Assembly (NCBI GenBank): GCA_963509715.1
Contig: CAUPCB010000011.1
Location: 1 to 43,903 of the forward strand
Length of the DNA stretch: 43,903 bases
Direction of reading: 5' to 3'
Origin: JABCPE02 sp963509715
GTDB taxonomy: Bacteria; Bacteroidota; Bacteroidia; Flavobacteriales; Weeksellaceae
Shown here: one piece after another, positions 1-8,135 of the stretch
Layout: every line of letters begins with the position of its first letter
Position numbering within the stretch: position 1 is the stretch's first letter
Program-made: the position numbers and the translations under genes
The notes under the pieces: generated by a model
What the model was told of the DNA's origin: nothing
What the model saw: the letters and a program-made list of their open reading frames with translations, nothing else
Database searches by the model: none

Positions 1-486
1 ATTTTGGGAAAGTGCATTATTTCCTATTGCAAGGTTGTAAGTTCCAGTGGTATTTACTCTTAAAGCATCACTTCCCATAGCAATGTTATTGCTTCCTGTA
101 GTGTTTTCTTTAAGAGCACCATTACCTATTGCTGTATTGTAGGTACCTGTGCTTGCTGTTAGAGCATAGTTTCCTATCGCTATACCTGCACCCCCTGCCA
201 TGAGAGCATTAGTCCCGATAGCGATTCTGCTGCTACTAGCATGATTACCATTTCTTAAAGCATTAGCCCCAATAGCAATATTGTCTACTCCTACTTTATT
301 AGCATAAAGAGCATAACTACCAAAACCTATATTTCTTTCACCAGAGGTGTTAGAATATAAAGAACTATTTCCTAATGCCAAGTTTAGACTTCCACCTTCA
401 TTAGAATATAGAGAGCTTCCTCCTATTGCAACATTATCAGTACCAGTAGTCACAGAGAACATGGATCTTCTACCAATAGCGATGTT
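1..486 (-). repeat. Coding tandem repeats, about 51 bp, ten degenerate copies
   Basis: These repeats encode the N-I-A-I-G-x-x-A-L units of the secreted protein. Most copies are 17 codons apart; one spacing is 18, one 14 and one 16. Copies differ clearly at the DNA level while the AIG core is kept, which argues for old, selected repeats rather than a recent expansion. The array is still running at the window edge. Confidence 0.8.
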
Positions 487-930
487 GCTTCCAGCACCAC
501 CATCAGTACCATTTCCTCCTCTCCCTGCATCTTGTGTGATGTGGTTATTAGCACCTACTAGTCTAAGGTCTTGTTCTTGTATTGTTCCTTCAGCTATTTT
601 TACCCATTTGTTTTCAGTAGTACTATAATAATAGAAACCCTTAGAAGTTACATTAGAAGTTACTGGATTCGTAGTTCCTGAGATGTTATCTACATATACT
701 AAAGTAGATTCTTTCAAATTAGCAGTAGCAATGCTTTTTAGTCTGTCTCTACTTACTCTCGGAATCAAAATCCCCTCGTTTGTAGTTGCAGAGATAGCTG
801 CATTCGCTGCACTGGGTTTTATGTCTAGAGTAGCCTCTGGGTTACTCGTGTTTACCCCCACTTTTCCTGCTTGGGCAAAAGCTAAACTTGTAGTAGCTAA
901 AAGCCCTAATAAAATAATGTGTTTTTTCAT
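1..930 (-). CDS. Secreted protein with YadA-head-like repeats (5' part; C-terminus beyond left edge)
   Basis: An open frame runs from ATG at 930 to the window edge: 310 residues, no stop, so the 3' part is missing. Residues 1-20 are a signal peptide (MKKHIILLGLL, ending AFAQ). A short domain with the motif VGVNTSNPEATLDI follows, typical of secreted Bacteroidota surface and fibre-like proteins. From residue 149 there are ten copies of a roughly 17-residue unit of the form N-I-A-I-G-x-x-A-L, starting near 149, 166, 183, 200, 217, 235, 249, 265, 282 and 299. This periodicity resembles the left-handed beta-roll head of trimeric autotransporter adhesins and some phage-like fibres. An adhesin or surface fibre is inferred; the anchor or chaperone domain that would decide is not visible. 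It is separated from rnpA by 101 bases, so probably its own transcript. Confidence 0.85.
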   Translation of the reverse strand, partial: MKKHIILLGLLATTSLAFAQAGKVGVNTSNPEATLDIKPSAANAAISATTNEGILIPRVSRDRLKSIATANLKESTLVYVDNISGTTNPVTSNVTSKGFYYYSTTENKWVKIAEGTIQEQDLRLVGANNHITQDAGRGGNGTDGGAGSNIAIGRRSMFSVTTGTDNVAIGGSSLYSNEGGSLNLALGNSSLYSNTSGERNIGFGSYALYANKVGVDNIAIGANALRNGNHASSSRIAIGTNALMAGGAGIAIGNYALTASTGTYNTAIGNGALKENTTGSNNIAMGSDALRVNTTGTYNLAIGNNALSQN

Positions 931-992
931 ATCATAACATATTAAAGTTAAAAAACTAATTATAAAGTATTGTTAAATAGATACAATATTTG

Positions 993-1000
993 CAAAAATA
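993..1000 (-). promoter_or_regulatory. Possible -7 element (TATTTTTG) of the repeat protein
   Basis: On the minus strand TATTTTTG fits the Bacteroidota -7 consensus TAnnTTTG. A TTTA lies 19 bases further upstream (1020-1023), one base off the TTTG -33 element. It would leave a 5' leader of roughly 55-60 bases. In such AT-rich DNA this is only suggestive. Confidence 0.35.
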
Positions 1001-1031
1001 TATAATTTTTTTGAATATTTAAAATAATTTT

Positions 1032-1400
1032 TTATGGAAGAGAGTTTTTTTCCTCACAAAGTCTTATAAATAGGCTTTCTATTTCAACTCTATTTTTTGG
1101 TAATTTTGCTGAGCGGTAGAATATCATATTTAGAGAATTTTCTCCAAAAGTTTTTATAAATAAAGGTTTGTTCAGACGGTAAGTTTCTCGCAGAAGGCGT
1201 TTCACTCTATTTCTGTCCACCGCTTTTTTGAAAAACTTTTTAGAAACAGAAACGCCAACTTTTTGAATTGACAAATCTTCCTTTTGTAAGGAAATGATAG
1301 CCAGCTCTTTATACGAAAACCATTTTCCCTGCTCAAAAAGTAAGGAAATATCGGTCTTGTTTTTTAGTTTCTCTTCTTTTGGAAATCCGTTAGGCTTCAT
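1032..1400 (-). CDS. rnpA: Ribonuclease P protein component
   Basis: This is the protein subunit of RNase P, which helps the catalytic RNA remove 5' leaders from pre-tRNAs. The 122-residue length is normal. The signature DRNRVKRLLRETYR lies at about residues 62-75, preceded by the VGVSVSKKFFKKA strand/helix that forms the conserved basic surface. It overlaps the end of tcdA by 11 bases, so the two are probably translated from one message. It is not next to rpmH/dnaA, the classical proteobacterial position; here it ends the ileS-lspA-tcdA run. The start near tcdA gives a normal-length N-terminus. Confidence 0.95.
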   Translation of the reverse strand: MKPNGFPKEEKLKNKTDISLLFEQGKWFSYKELAIISLQKEDLSIQKVGVSVSKKFFKKAVDRNRVKRLLRETYRLNKPLFIKTFGENSLNMIFYRSAKLPKNRVEIESLFIRLCEEKNSLP

Positions 1401-2127
1401 TTTGTTCTTTTTTTAGAAGAAATCTGATAACTTCGGCAGCGGCATACAGCCCAAAAATAGCGGGCATATAGCTGATAGTGCCATAGAATGATTTTTTATA
1501 ATTGCTGCCATCGGTCATTTTTAGGCTGTTTTCATCTTGAATTTCGGTGGAAAATACGCAGCGAAATCCTTTGTGTATTTTTTCTTTTTTGAGTTTTTTT
1601 CTGATTTGTTTCGCCAGAAAACAGTTGTTGGTTTTGCTGATATCCCTTACCATTACTTTGCTTGGGTCAGTTTTTCCGCCTGCACCCATTGCACTTACCA
1701 GCTTGATTTTCTTTCTTTTACAAGTGATGATGAGAGCCAGTTTAGGGCTGAGGCTGTCGATGCAGTCCAGAACATAGTCAAATTTTTCCTGTGTCAAAAT
1801 CTCCTCCATTCGCTCTGGTTCTAGAAACTCATTGATTTTCTTTAAGTTAATTTCAGGATTGATATCCAAAATTCTTTCAGCTACGACATCGGTTTTATTT
1901 TTGCCAATGGTAGAGTTTAGAGCGGGTAACTGCCTGTTAATGTTAGTGATATCCACAGTATCCCCATCCACAATGGTCAAATTCCCGATTCCAGAACGCA
2001 CCAGAAATTCCGCTGCGAAAGATCCCACGCCTCCGAGTCCAACTATCAGAATATTAGCGTTTTGCAGTCTTTCTATTCCTTCTTCTTTTACCAAAAGTTC
2101 GGTTCGTTGTAACCACTCACTCTGCAT
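1390..2127 (-). CDS. tcdA: tRNA threonylcarbamoyladenosine dehydratase (E1-like)
   Basis: This ThiF/E1-superfamily protein of 245 residues is expected to cyclise t6A37 to ct6A37 in ANN-decoding tRNAs using ATP. The nucleotide-binding loop GLGGVGS is at about 30-36, followed by the E1 motifs IVDGDTVDITNINRQ (about 52-66) and GKNK (75-78). A VLDCIDSLSPK segment near residue 120 matches the family's catalytic/binding region. The family is also called YgdL/CsdL; MoeB or ThiF are less likely because there is no CxxC zinc pair or rhodanese domain and length and motifs fit TcdA. It lies 28 bases after the DUF218 gene and overlaps rnpA by 11 bases. Confidence 0.9.
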   Translation of the reverse strand: MQSEWLQRTELLVKEEGIERLQNANILIVGLGGVGSFAAEFLVRSGIGNLTIVDGDTVDITNINRQLPALNSTIGKNKTDVVAERILDINPEINLKKINEFLEPERMEEILTQEKFDYVLDCIDSLSPKLALIITCKRKKIKLVSAMGAGGKTDPSKVMVRDISKTNNCFLAKQIRKKLKKEKIHKGFRCVFSTEIQDENSLKMTDGSNYKKSFYGTISYMPAIFGLYAAAEVIRFLLKKEQNEA

Positions 2128-2155
2128 AAATCAATTTTATTTCTTAATCAAATTT

Positions 2156-2800
2156 TTACTTTATTTCTATTTTTTCTCCACCAAATTTTGGTTCTTTTCC
2201 AATGAGAAAATCCACGAAAACTTTGGTTCTGGCAAGATATTCTCTAATCTTGGTTTTGATGCCAGCATACTTATTTACATCTTTTGCATTAAACCCAAAA
2301 GCTTGAATTCCAAATCTTTGAGCCAAATAAACGGCTCTTTCGTTATGAAACTTCTGGGAAATAATGATGTAGCTGTTTTGCCCAAAAATCTCCTTTGCCC
2401 TAACCACCGAATCCAAAGTCCTAAAACCCGCAAAATCCTCATAAATTTTATCCGCAGGAATGCCTCTGTTTATCAGTTCGTTTTTCATGTCTTCGGGTTC
2501 GTTGTAGTCCTTTCGGCTGTTGTCTCCGCTGACGATGATGTATTCTATTTTCCCTGATTTGTAGAGCTTTTCTGCGGCATCTATTCTGTAATAAAAATAA
2601 TAATTTTTATATCCGCTAGGCAGTGTTTTAGAAGTTCCCAGCAGGAGTCCTACTTTTTGGTTGGGTAGTTTTTCAATGTCATCCGTTACAAAATCTTGGG
2701 TTTTGCTCTCTATTTCAAAATTAGTCCAAAAACAAACCAAAATTCCCAGCAACAAGCCTCCCAATACCCAAAGGACAATTTTCTTAAATAATTTCATCAA
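2156..2800 (-). CDS. SanA/YdcF-like DUF218 membrane protein (first paralog)
   Basis: A 214-residue protein with one N-terminal membrane helix (about 8-26) and a DUF218 domain: LLLGTSK near 53, IIVSGDNS near 89, the NEPEDM segment near 101 and IIISQKFHNERA near 147. The family includes E. coli SanA and ElyC, which affect envelope barrier function and peptidoglycan precursor use; the biochemical reaction is not settled. SanA is the closest match because of the short single-helix layout and the S-Q-x-x-H-N motif. It follows lspA by 24 bases, which suits an envelope-maintenance role. A second copy of the same family is at 24481-25092. Confidence 0.85.
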   Translation of the reverse strand: MMKLFKKIVLWVLGGLLLGILVCFWTNFEIESKTQDFVTDDIEKLPNQKVGLLLGTSKTLPSGYKNYYFYYRIDAAEKLYKSGKIEYIIVSGDNSRKDYNEPEDMKNELINRGIPADKIYEDFAGFRTLDSVVRAKEIFGQNSYIIISQKFHNERAVYLAQRFGIQAFGFNAKDVNKYAGIKTKIREYLARTKVFVDFLIGKEPKFGGEKIEIK

Positions 2801-2824
2801 GTATTTTTTATTTAAATGCTAAAA

Positions 2825-3451
2825 CTATCCATTAGGAAAGGCTTTTTTTCTGAAAATAAATAAAAGAACACCTCCGACTGTAATCGCCGAGTCCGCAACA
2901 TTAAATATATATCGAAAAAATTCCACATGCTGTCCTCCCACTAGAGGAACGCCTTCTGGAACAGTGAAGTTAAACAACGGAAAATGAAGCATATCCACCA
3001 CGCAGCCTCTCATGAAGCCAGAATATCCTTCTCCAAAGCCAGAAACGCCGTCATAGCCTACCCAGCTGCCAATATCTTCTATGAAAACACTTCCGCTGTC
3101 AAAAATCATTCCGTAGAAAAGCCCGTCAATAAGGTTGCCTATCGCTCCAGCAAAAATAAAACTCATCGGGACAAGCAGATAGTTACTCGCGCCTTCTTTT
3201 ATCCATTTTTTGAAATAATATACCATTCCTAAAATCAACAAAATACGAAGTGAAATGAGTAAGTATTTTCCGAAAATTCCACCAAACTGCATTCCGTACG
3301 CCATTCCTGGGTTTTCTACAAAAGTGAGTCGAAACCAGTCCAGCCCAAAAACAGGAATGCTTTCGCCCAGATGAAAATGAGTTTTGATGTAAAATTTGGA
3401 TAACTGGTCTATGAGCAGCACCAGCGCTGTGATGAATATAATTTTTTTCAT
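2825..3451 (-). CDS. lspA: Lipoprotein signal peptidase (signal peptidase II)
   Basis: An inner-membrane aspartyl protease that cleaves prolipoprotein signal peptides before the lipidated cysteine. Four hydrophobic segments are visible. Conserved pieces: DQLSKF (15-20), VENPGMAYG (46-53), AGAIGNLIDG (101-110), catalytic Asp153 in VVDMLHF and Asp187 in FNVADS. At 208 residues it is longer than the roughly 160-170 of proteobacterial enzymes. The extra length is mostly a Gly/Ser-rich stretch at about 119-150 between the third helix and the first catalytic Asp, plus a loop at 163-176. It sits in the ileS run, a common ileS-lspA linkage. Confidence 0.95.
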   Translation of the reverse strand: MKKIIFITALVLLIDQLSKFYIKTHFHLGESIPVFGLDWFRLTFVENPGMAYGMQFGGIFGKYLLISLRILLILGMVYYFKKWIKEGASNYLLVPMSFIFAGAIGNLIDGLFYGMIFDSGSVFIEDIGSWVGYDGVSGFGEGYSGFMRGCVVDMLHFPLFNFTVPEGVPLVGGQHVEFFRYIFNVADSAITVGGVLLFIFRKKAFPNG

Positions 3452-3505
3452 GAAACTAAATGTTTTGTATCATTTTTAAATTGTAAAATCATGTTTGATT
3501 AGTTT

Positions 3506-4129
3506 TTATGGTGAATATGTTTTTAAAAGGCGTTCAACGGCTCTCTGCTTAAAATCTTTAAAACTTGTAAGAACATTATTGTCTATTAAATAAAGTGTAG
3601 AACTTACACGGGGGAAATACTCCTCGTGTCCATCTGGGTATTCATTAACTCTATGGTAATAATATTGAGAAAATATCATGGTTTTCCCTTCTACATTCCA
3701 CAGGTAGGCAGAATATCCTGTTACCCTTCCTTCATCATTTTTTGAGGGGGTAGGTAATAATGTTTTTGGAGTGTTGTATTGTTTTTTTAAATAGCTAAAC
3801 ATTTTATTACCAATCTCTTCTTCCTCTATTTTAATTATAATTCCTGATATTTTTTGTTCGGAAGTATTATTGAACAATATTTTCACTTTAGATAAAGGAA
3901 TCTCTTCTTTATTAGTGTTTTGAAAATTAACATCTCCAAAGCTAAAATGTGTCATTTCTTCGGTAAAAGCACATGGTAATGTCGTGGCTATATCTTCATC
4001 TTCCATTTCAAATTTTACACCTTTGAAAATTTCTTTATAACTCGAAGAAAAATCTACTTTTTCAAGGTCAGTTTTTTTTGTGCAAGACAAAAATAAAAGA
4101 CTCATAAATGTAATGAAAATTGTTCTCAT
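3506..4129 (-). CDS. Hypothetical lipoprotein
   Basis: I do not recognise this 207-residue protein. It begins with a lipoprotein signal, MRTIFITFMSLLFLSC, with the lipobox cysteine at residue 16, so it is probably anchored in an envelope membrane. The mature part is charged, with no further membrane segment, and ends with an RAVERLLKTY helix. It stands between the DksA-like gene and lspA, two genes that are usually close together, so it looks like a later insertion into the run. A 16-bp palindrome lies just upstream. No function can be assigned. Confidence 0.75.
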   Translation of the reverse strand: MRTIFITFMSLLFLSCTKKTDLEKVDFSSSYKEIFKGVKFEMEDEDIATTLPCAFTEEMTHFSFGDVNFQNTNKEEIPLSKVKILFNNTSEQKISGIIIKIEEEEIGNKMFSYLKKQYNTPKTLLPTPSKNDEGRVTGYSAYLWNVEGKTMIFSQYYYHRVNEYPDGHEEYFPRVSSTLYLIDNNVLTSFKDFKQRAVERLLKTYSP

Positions 4130-4155
4130 TTTAGTTGGTCAAATTAAGTAAGAGA

Positions 4156-4171
4156 GCTAAGATATCTTAGC
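4156..4171. promoter_or_regulatory. Perfect 16-bp palindrome GCTAAGATATCTTAGC
   Basis: The sequence equals its own reverse complement. It lies in the 59-base gap between the DksA-like gene and the lipoprotein gene. As RNA it could form only a stem with a minimal loop, and no strong U-tract follows on the minus strand, so it is not a standard terminator. It could be an operator, an RNA processing hairpin or an attenuator; no function is shown. Confidence 0.4.
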
Positions 4172-4188
4172 CCTCATATGTGTGATAT

Positions 4189-4566
4189 TTACCGCTGCAT
4201 GTTTTTCGCTTCTATGCTCAGTGTGGCGTGTGGAACGGCTTTCAGTCGCTCTTTGTCTATCAGTTTCCCTGTTACACGGCAGATTCCATAGGTTTTGTTT
4301 TCTATACGGATAAGTGCGTGTTTCAGGTCACGGATGAATTTTTCCTGTCTGCCTGCTAGTATCGCATTTTGTTCCTTGCTGAGCGTTTCTGCTCCTTCTT
4401 CAAAGGCTTTGAATGTAGGCGAAGTGTCATCTGTTCCGTTGTTTTGGTCATTGATGAAACTTTCTCTTAACAAGACTAAATCTTTCTCTGCCTTATCTAT
4501 TTTCTGCTGGATTATAGCCTTAAACTCCTGCAAATCAGCATCGCTGTACCTTGTTCTTTCTTCCAT
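4189..4566 (-). CDS. TraR/DksA-family protein without a C4 zinc finger
   Basis: This 125-residue protein has the DksA layout: an N-terminal coiled coil (about 9-90) with acidic residues near its tip and a C-terminal segment YGICRVTGKLIDKERL (93-108). DksA proteins bind the RNA polymerase secondary channel and modulate initiation, often with ppGpp. The classical four-cysteine zinc site is absent: Cys96 is the only cysteine in that segment. I recall this C-terminus as normal for flavobacterial homologs, so it is probably functional. It is 38 bases downstream of ileS and ahead of the lipoprotein and lspA. Confidence 0.85.
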   Translation of the reverse strand: MEERTRYSDADLQEFKAIIQQKIDKAEKDLVLLRESFINDQNNGTDDTSPTFKAFEEGAETLSKEQNAILAGRQEKFIRDLKHALIRIENKTYGICRVTGKLIDKERLKAVPHATLSIEAKNMQR

Positions 4567-4604
4567 TTTGTTATCAATTAGTCGTTTTTAGTTGTGTTAA
4601 ATTT

Positions 4605-7600
4605 TTATACTCTGTTTATATTTATTTTGAAATACACATCATTGATTTCTATTTCATCAGCTTGAGAAAGCGTATCTACAAACTCTATTTTATTTGCCAA
4701 TACTTCTGCAGAAATGTAAGAATTATTAGCATTGATTTCTGACTTAAACGGATTATTTTCCTCTAATTGTATAGAAATTCTATCCATCAGGTCAAAATCT
4801 TTATCTTTTCTAAGATTTTGGATACGGTTCACGAATTCTCTTGCCACGCCTTCTGCTCTGAGTTCATCTGTTACAGTAAGGTCTAAAGCTACAGTTATCC
4901 TGCCCTCGCTGGTTACTGTCCATCCTGGGATGTCTTTGGTCAAGATTTCCACATCGTCGATGGTAATTTCATGTCCTGCAATGTTCATTTTTCCTTCTTT
5001 TTCAAGGGTTGCTATCTGCTCAGAACTCATTGCAGAAATTTCTGCTCCCACAGCTTTCATGTCTTTGCCCAGTTTTGCTCCCAGAACCTTAAAGTTAGGT
5101 TTGATTTGTTTCACAATTAGTGTAGAAGCCTCTTCAGCATTGATGAGTTGTAGTTCTTTTACATTTACTTCTTGTTTGATTAAATCTGCTACGGCTAAAA
5201 TCTGGCTTTCAGTTTTCTTGTCCAAAACAGGAATCATCACTTTTTGTAGTGGCTGACGAACCTTGATATTTTCTTTCTTTCTTAATGAAAATACCATCGA
5301 AGTGATAGACTGCGCCAGATGAGTTTTCTCCACCAAATCTGTATCTATTTTGTTTTCATCCGCTACTGGGAAGTTTGACAAATGCACGCTTTCTGCCTTG
5401 TCTTTTCCTGTCACGACATTTAGGTCCTGATACAGCCTGTCCATGAAGAACGGTGCTATCGGTGCAGAAAGTTTTGCCACGGTATCCAGACAAGTGTAAA
5501 GTGTCTGATAAGCAGAAATTTTGTCCTCTGTGTAGTCGCCTTTCCAGAAACGGCGGCGGCAGAGTCTCACATACCAGTTAGACAAGTTATCATTCACGAA
5601 AGTATTGATGGCTCTTGCCACTTTCGTAGGTTCATAGTCTTCGTAGAAAGCCTTTACTTCCTTGATTAAGATATTTAATTCAGATAAAATCCATCGGTCA
5701 ATCTCAGGTTTGTTCTGTACTTCTGCTTCTTCGTATTTAAAGCCGTCTACATTGGCATAAAGCGCGAAGAAAGAGTAAGTGTTATAAAGCGTTCCAAAGA
5801 ATTTTCTACGAACTTCATCGATTCCTTCAATGTCAAATTTCAAGTTTTCCCACGGGTTGGCATTAGAAATCATGTACCAGCGCGTAGCATCTGGGCCATA
5901 TTTTGCCAAAGTTTCGAATGGGTCTACGGCATTGCCTAGTCTTTTGGACATTTTTTGTCCGTTTTTATCTAAAACTAATCCATTGGAAACAACATTCTTA
6001 TAAGCCACAGAGTCAAAAACTGCTGTTGCAATCGCGTGAAGCGTGTAGAACCAGCCACGCGTTTGGTCTACTCCCTCCGCTATGAAATCCGCAGGGTAAG
6101 CCTTGTTTTGGTCGATAAGTTCCTTATTCTCAAAAGGATAGTGCAGTTGAGCGTAAGGCATCGCACCAGAGTCAAACCAAACATCTATCAGGTCGCTTTC
6201 TCTCTTCATCGGTTTTCCGCTGTCAGACACCAAAATGATTTCATCCACGATGTTCTTGTGAAGGTCTATTTTAGCGTAGTTTTCATTAGACATATTACCG
6301 ATTTCAAAGCCTTTGAATGGATTTTCAGCCATTAGCCCAGCGGCTACGGATTTTTCTATCTCGTTGATTAGTTCCTCTACAGAACCAATGATTTTTTCCT
6401 CTTTCAAATCCTCTGTTCTCCAGATAGGAAGCGGAATTCCCCAGTATCTAGAGCGGGATAAGTTCCAGTCATTTACATTTTCCAGCCAGTTCGCGAAACG
6501 CCCTTCACCAGTAGCTTTTGGCTTCCAGTTGATGCCTTTATTTAGTTCTACCAAACGATTTTTTACCTCGGTCATTTTCACAAACCAAGAGTCCAGCGGA
6601 TAGTATAGGACTGGCTTGTCTGTTCTCCAGCAATGAGGGTAGGAGTGGCTGTATTTTTCTACCTTAAAGGCTTTATTTTCAGTTTTTAAAAGAATAGCGA
6701 GTTCCACATCCCAAGATTTTTCAGGAGCGGTGCCGTTATCGTAGTATTCGTTTTTAATGTATTTCCCTGCGAAAAGTTCAGGAACATTTTCTCCTTTGAT
6801 GAATTTTCCTTGTAAATCCACTAATGGCACAAGGTTGTCATTTTCATCTTTTACGAGCATCGGTGGAACACCAGCTTCTTTAGCTACACGGGCATCATCT
6901 GCACCGAAAGTAGGTGCTGTATGCACGATTCCTGTTCCGTCTTCGGTAGTTACGAAATCTCCTACGATTACACGGAAAGCTTTTTCAGGGTTTTCTGCTG
7001 GAAGGAACCACGGAACGAGCTGTTCGTAGGTAGTTTCCACCATATCAGAACCTTTGAATTCGGCTAAGATTTCGTAAGGAATTTTCTTCTTGCTGTCGTT
7101 ATTGTGATTATTTTGGAACGAAGAAAATTCGGCTTCATCAGAAGTTTCAAAATATTTATTCCCAAATTGTTTATTTATCAATGCTTTAGCAAGGATAATA
7201 TTGATGGGCTCAAAAGTATATTGATTGAAAGTTTTAACCAAAACATAGTCAATATCCGCACCCACAGTCAGCGCCGTGTTGGAAGGCAATGTCCATGGCG
7301 TAGTGGTCCAAGCAAGGATGCTCAGATTTTCAGTATTTGAGATTTTAGACTGAAGCGCAGGGCTAAGATTTTTTACTTTAAACTGAGCCACGATAGTCGT
7401 GTCGCTCACATCTCGGTAAGTCCCTGGCTGATTGAGCTCGTGCGAAGAAAGTCCTGTTCCTGCTTTTGGTGAATACGGCTGGATGGTGTAGCCCTTGTAT
7501 AGTAAATTTTTATTGTAAAGTTGTTTCAGAAGCCACCAAACAGACTCCATATATTTCGGTTCGTAGGTGATGTATGGATTTTCCAAATCTACCCAATAAC

Positions 7601-8018
7601 CTATTTTTTTGGTAAGGTCATTCCAAATGTCTGTGTAGCGCATCACCGCATTACGACAGGCTTGGTTGTATTCTTCTACAGAGATTTTTTTACCGATGTC
7701 TTCTTTGGTAATTCCAAGTTCTTTTTCCACGCCCAGTTCCACAGGAAGCCCATGAGTGTCCCAGCCTGCTTTACGAAAAACCTGCTTACCATTTTGAGTT
7801 TGAAAACGACAGAAAATATCCTTGATAGTCCTTGCCATCACATGGTGGATGCCTGGGAGACCATTGGCAGAAGGCGGCCCTTCGTAGAATACGAATTCTG
7901 GGTGCCCTTCGCGGATTTCTACCGACTTGTGGAAAGTATCATTATTATGCCAAAATGCTGCTATATTTTCGGCAACATTTATCAAATCAAGGTTCTTATA
8001 TTCGTTGAATTTAGCCAT
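4605..8018 (-). CDS. ileS: Isoleucyl-tRNA synthetase, long type 2-like, with altered HIGH motif
   Basis: Charges tRNA-Ile with isoleucine in the cytoplasm. The class I catalytic domain has YEGPPSANGLPGIHH (about 45-59) where HIGH is expected, and KMSKR near residue 688. An editing (CP1) domain lies between, including TTTPWTLPSN near 240. At 1137 residues it is about 200 longer than E. coli IleRS, lacks a cysteine-rich zinc tail and has NWYVRLCRRRFW in the anticodon-binding part, all features of the eukaryote-like type 2 enzymes. The signature reads G-I-H-H (56-59) instead of H-x-G-H. The start at 8018 gives the usual short N-terminal extension. It heads the minus-strand run down to rnpA and is divergent from 8136. 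Confidence 0.97.
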   Translation of the reverse strand: MAKFNEYKNLDLINVAENIAAFWHNNDTFHKSVEIREGHPEFVFYEGPPSANGLPGIHHVMARTIKDIFCRFQTQNGKQVFRKAGWDTHGLPVELGVEKELGITKEDIGKKISVEEYNQACRNAVMRYTDIWNDLTKKIGYWVDLENPYITYEPKYMESVWWLLKQLYNKNLLYKGYTIQPYSPKAGTGLSSHELNQPGTYRDVSDTTIVAQFKVKNLSPALQSKISNTENLSILAWTTTPWTLPSNTALTVGADIDYVLVKTFNQYTFEPINIILAKALINKQFGNKYFETSDEAEFSSFQNNHNNDSKKKIPYEILAEFKGSDMVETTYEQLVPWFLPAENPEKAFRVIVGDFVTTEDGTGIVHTAPTFGADDARVAKEAGVPPMLVKDENDNLVPLVDLQGKFIKGENVPELFAGKYIKNEYYDNGTAPEKSWDVELAILLKTENKAFKVEKYSHSYPHCWRTDKPVLYYPLDSWFVKMTEVKNRLVELNKGINWKPKATGEGRFANWLENVNDWNLSRSRYWGIPLPIWRTEDLKEEKIIGSVEELINEIEKSVAAGLMAENPFKGFEIGNMSNENYAKIDLHKNIVDEIILVSDSGKPMKRESDLIDVWFDSGAMPYAQLHYPFENKELIDQNKAYPADFIAEGVDQTRGWFYTLHAIATAVFDSVAYKNVVSNGLVLDKNGQKMSKRLGNAVDPFETLAKYGPDATRWYMISNANPWENLKFDIEGIDEVRRKFFGTLYNTYSFFALYANVDGFKYEEAEVQNKPEIDRWILSELNILIKEVKAFYEDYEPTKVARAINTFVNDNLSNWYVRLCRRRFWKGDYTEDKISAYQTLYTCLDTVAKLSAPIAPFFMDRLYQDLNVVTGKDKAESVHLSNFPVADENKIDTDLVEKTHLAQSITSMVFSLRKKENIKVRQPLQKVMIPVLDKKTESQILAVADLIKQEVNVKELQLINAEEASTLIVKQIKPNFKVLGAKLGKDMKAVGAEISAMSSEQIATLEKEGKMNIAGHEITIDDVEILTKDIPGWTVTSEGRITVALDLTVTDELRAEGVAREFVNRIQNLRKDKDFDLMDRISIQLEENNPFKSEINANNSYISAEVLANKIEFVDTLSQADEIEINDVYFKININRV

Positions 8019-8099
8019 TTTCTTATCGTTTTTGTAAAAAATTTAGTTGCGAATATAATATTTTTTCGGAGAAAAAAGATATAATTTTGTAATAATTTT

Positions 8100-8130
8100 T
8101 TTGTCTTACCATAAAAAACTTATACTTTTG
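8100..8130 (+). promoter_or_regulatory. Bacteroidota-type promoter TTTG-N19-TACTTTTG
   Basis: TTTG at 8100-8103 is followed after exactly 19 bases by TACTTTTG at 8123-8130, a full match to the primary sigma-factor consensus of this phylum. The start codon of the DUF3078 gene follows five bases later, at 8136. The expected transcription start therefore falls at or just before the ATG, giving a leaderless or nearly leaderless message. Confidence 0.7.
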
Positions 8131-8135
8131 CAACT

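Noticed and set aside
1..486. Possible CRISPR array or non-coding tandem repeats
   Set aside because: The repeats keep a protein frame, differ from copy to copy and have no constant-repeat/unique-spacer structure.
347..937. Plus-strand open frames of 93 and 84 residues opposite the left-edge gene
   Set aside because: They are antisense to the repeat protein, whose minus-strand frame is open for 310 codons with a signal peptide and repeats.
1832..2557. 241-residue plus-strand open frame
   Set aside because: It lies opposite tcdA and the DUF218 gene, both with clear motifs; its translation is low-complexity and has no family features.
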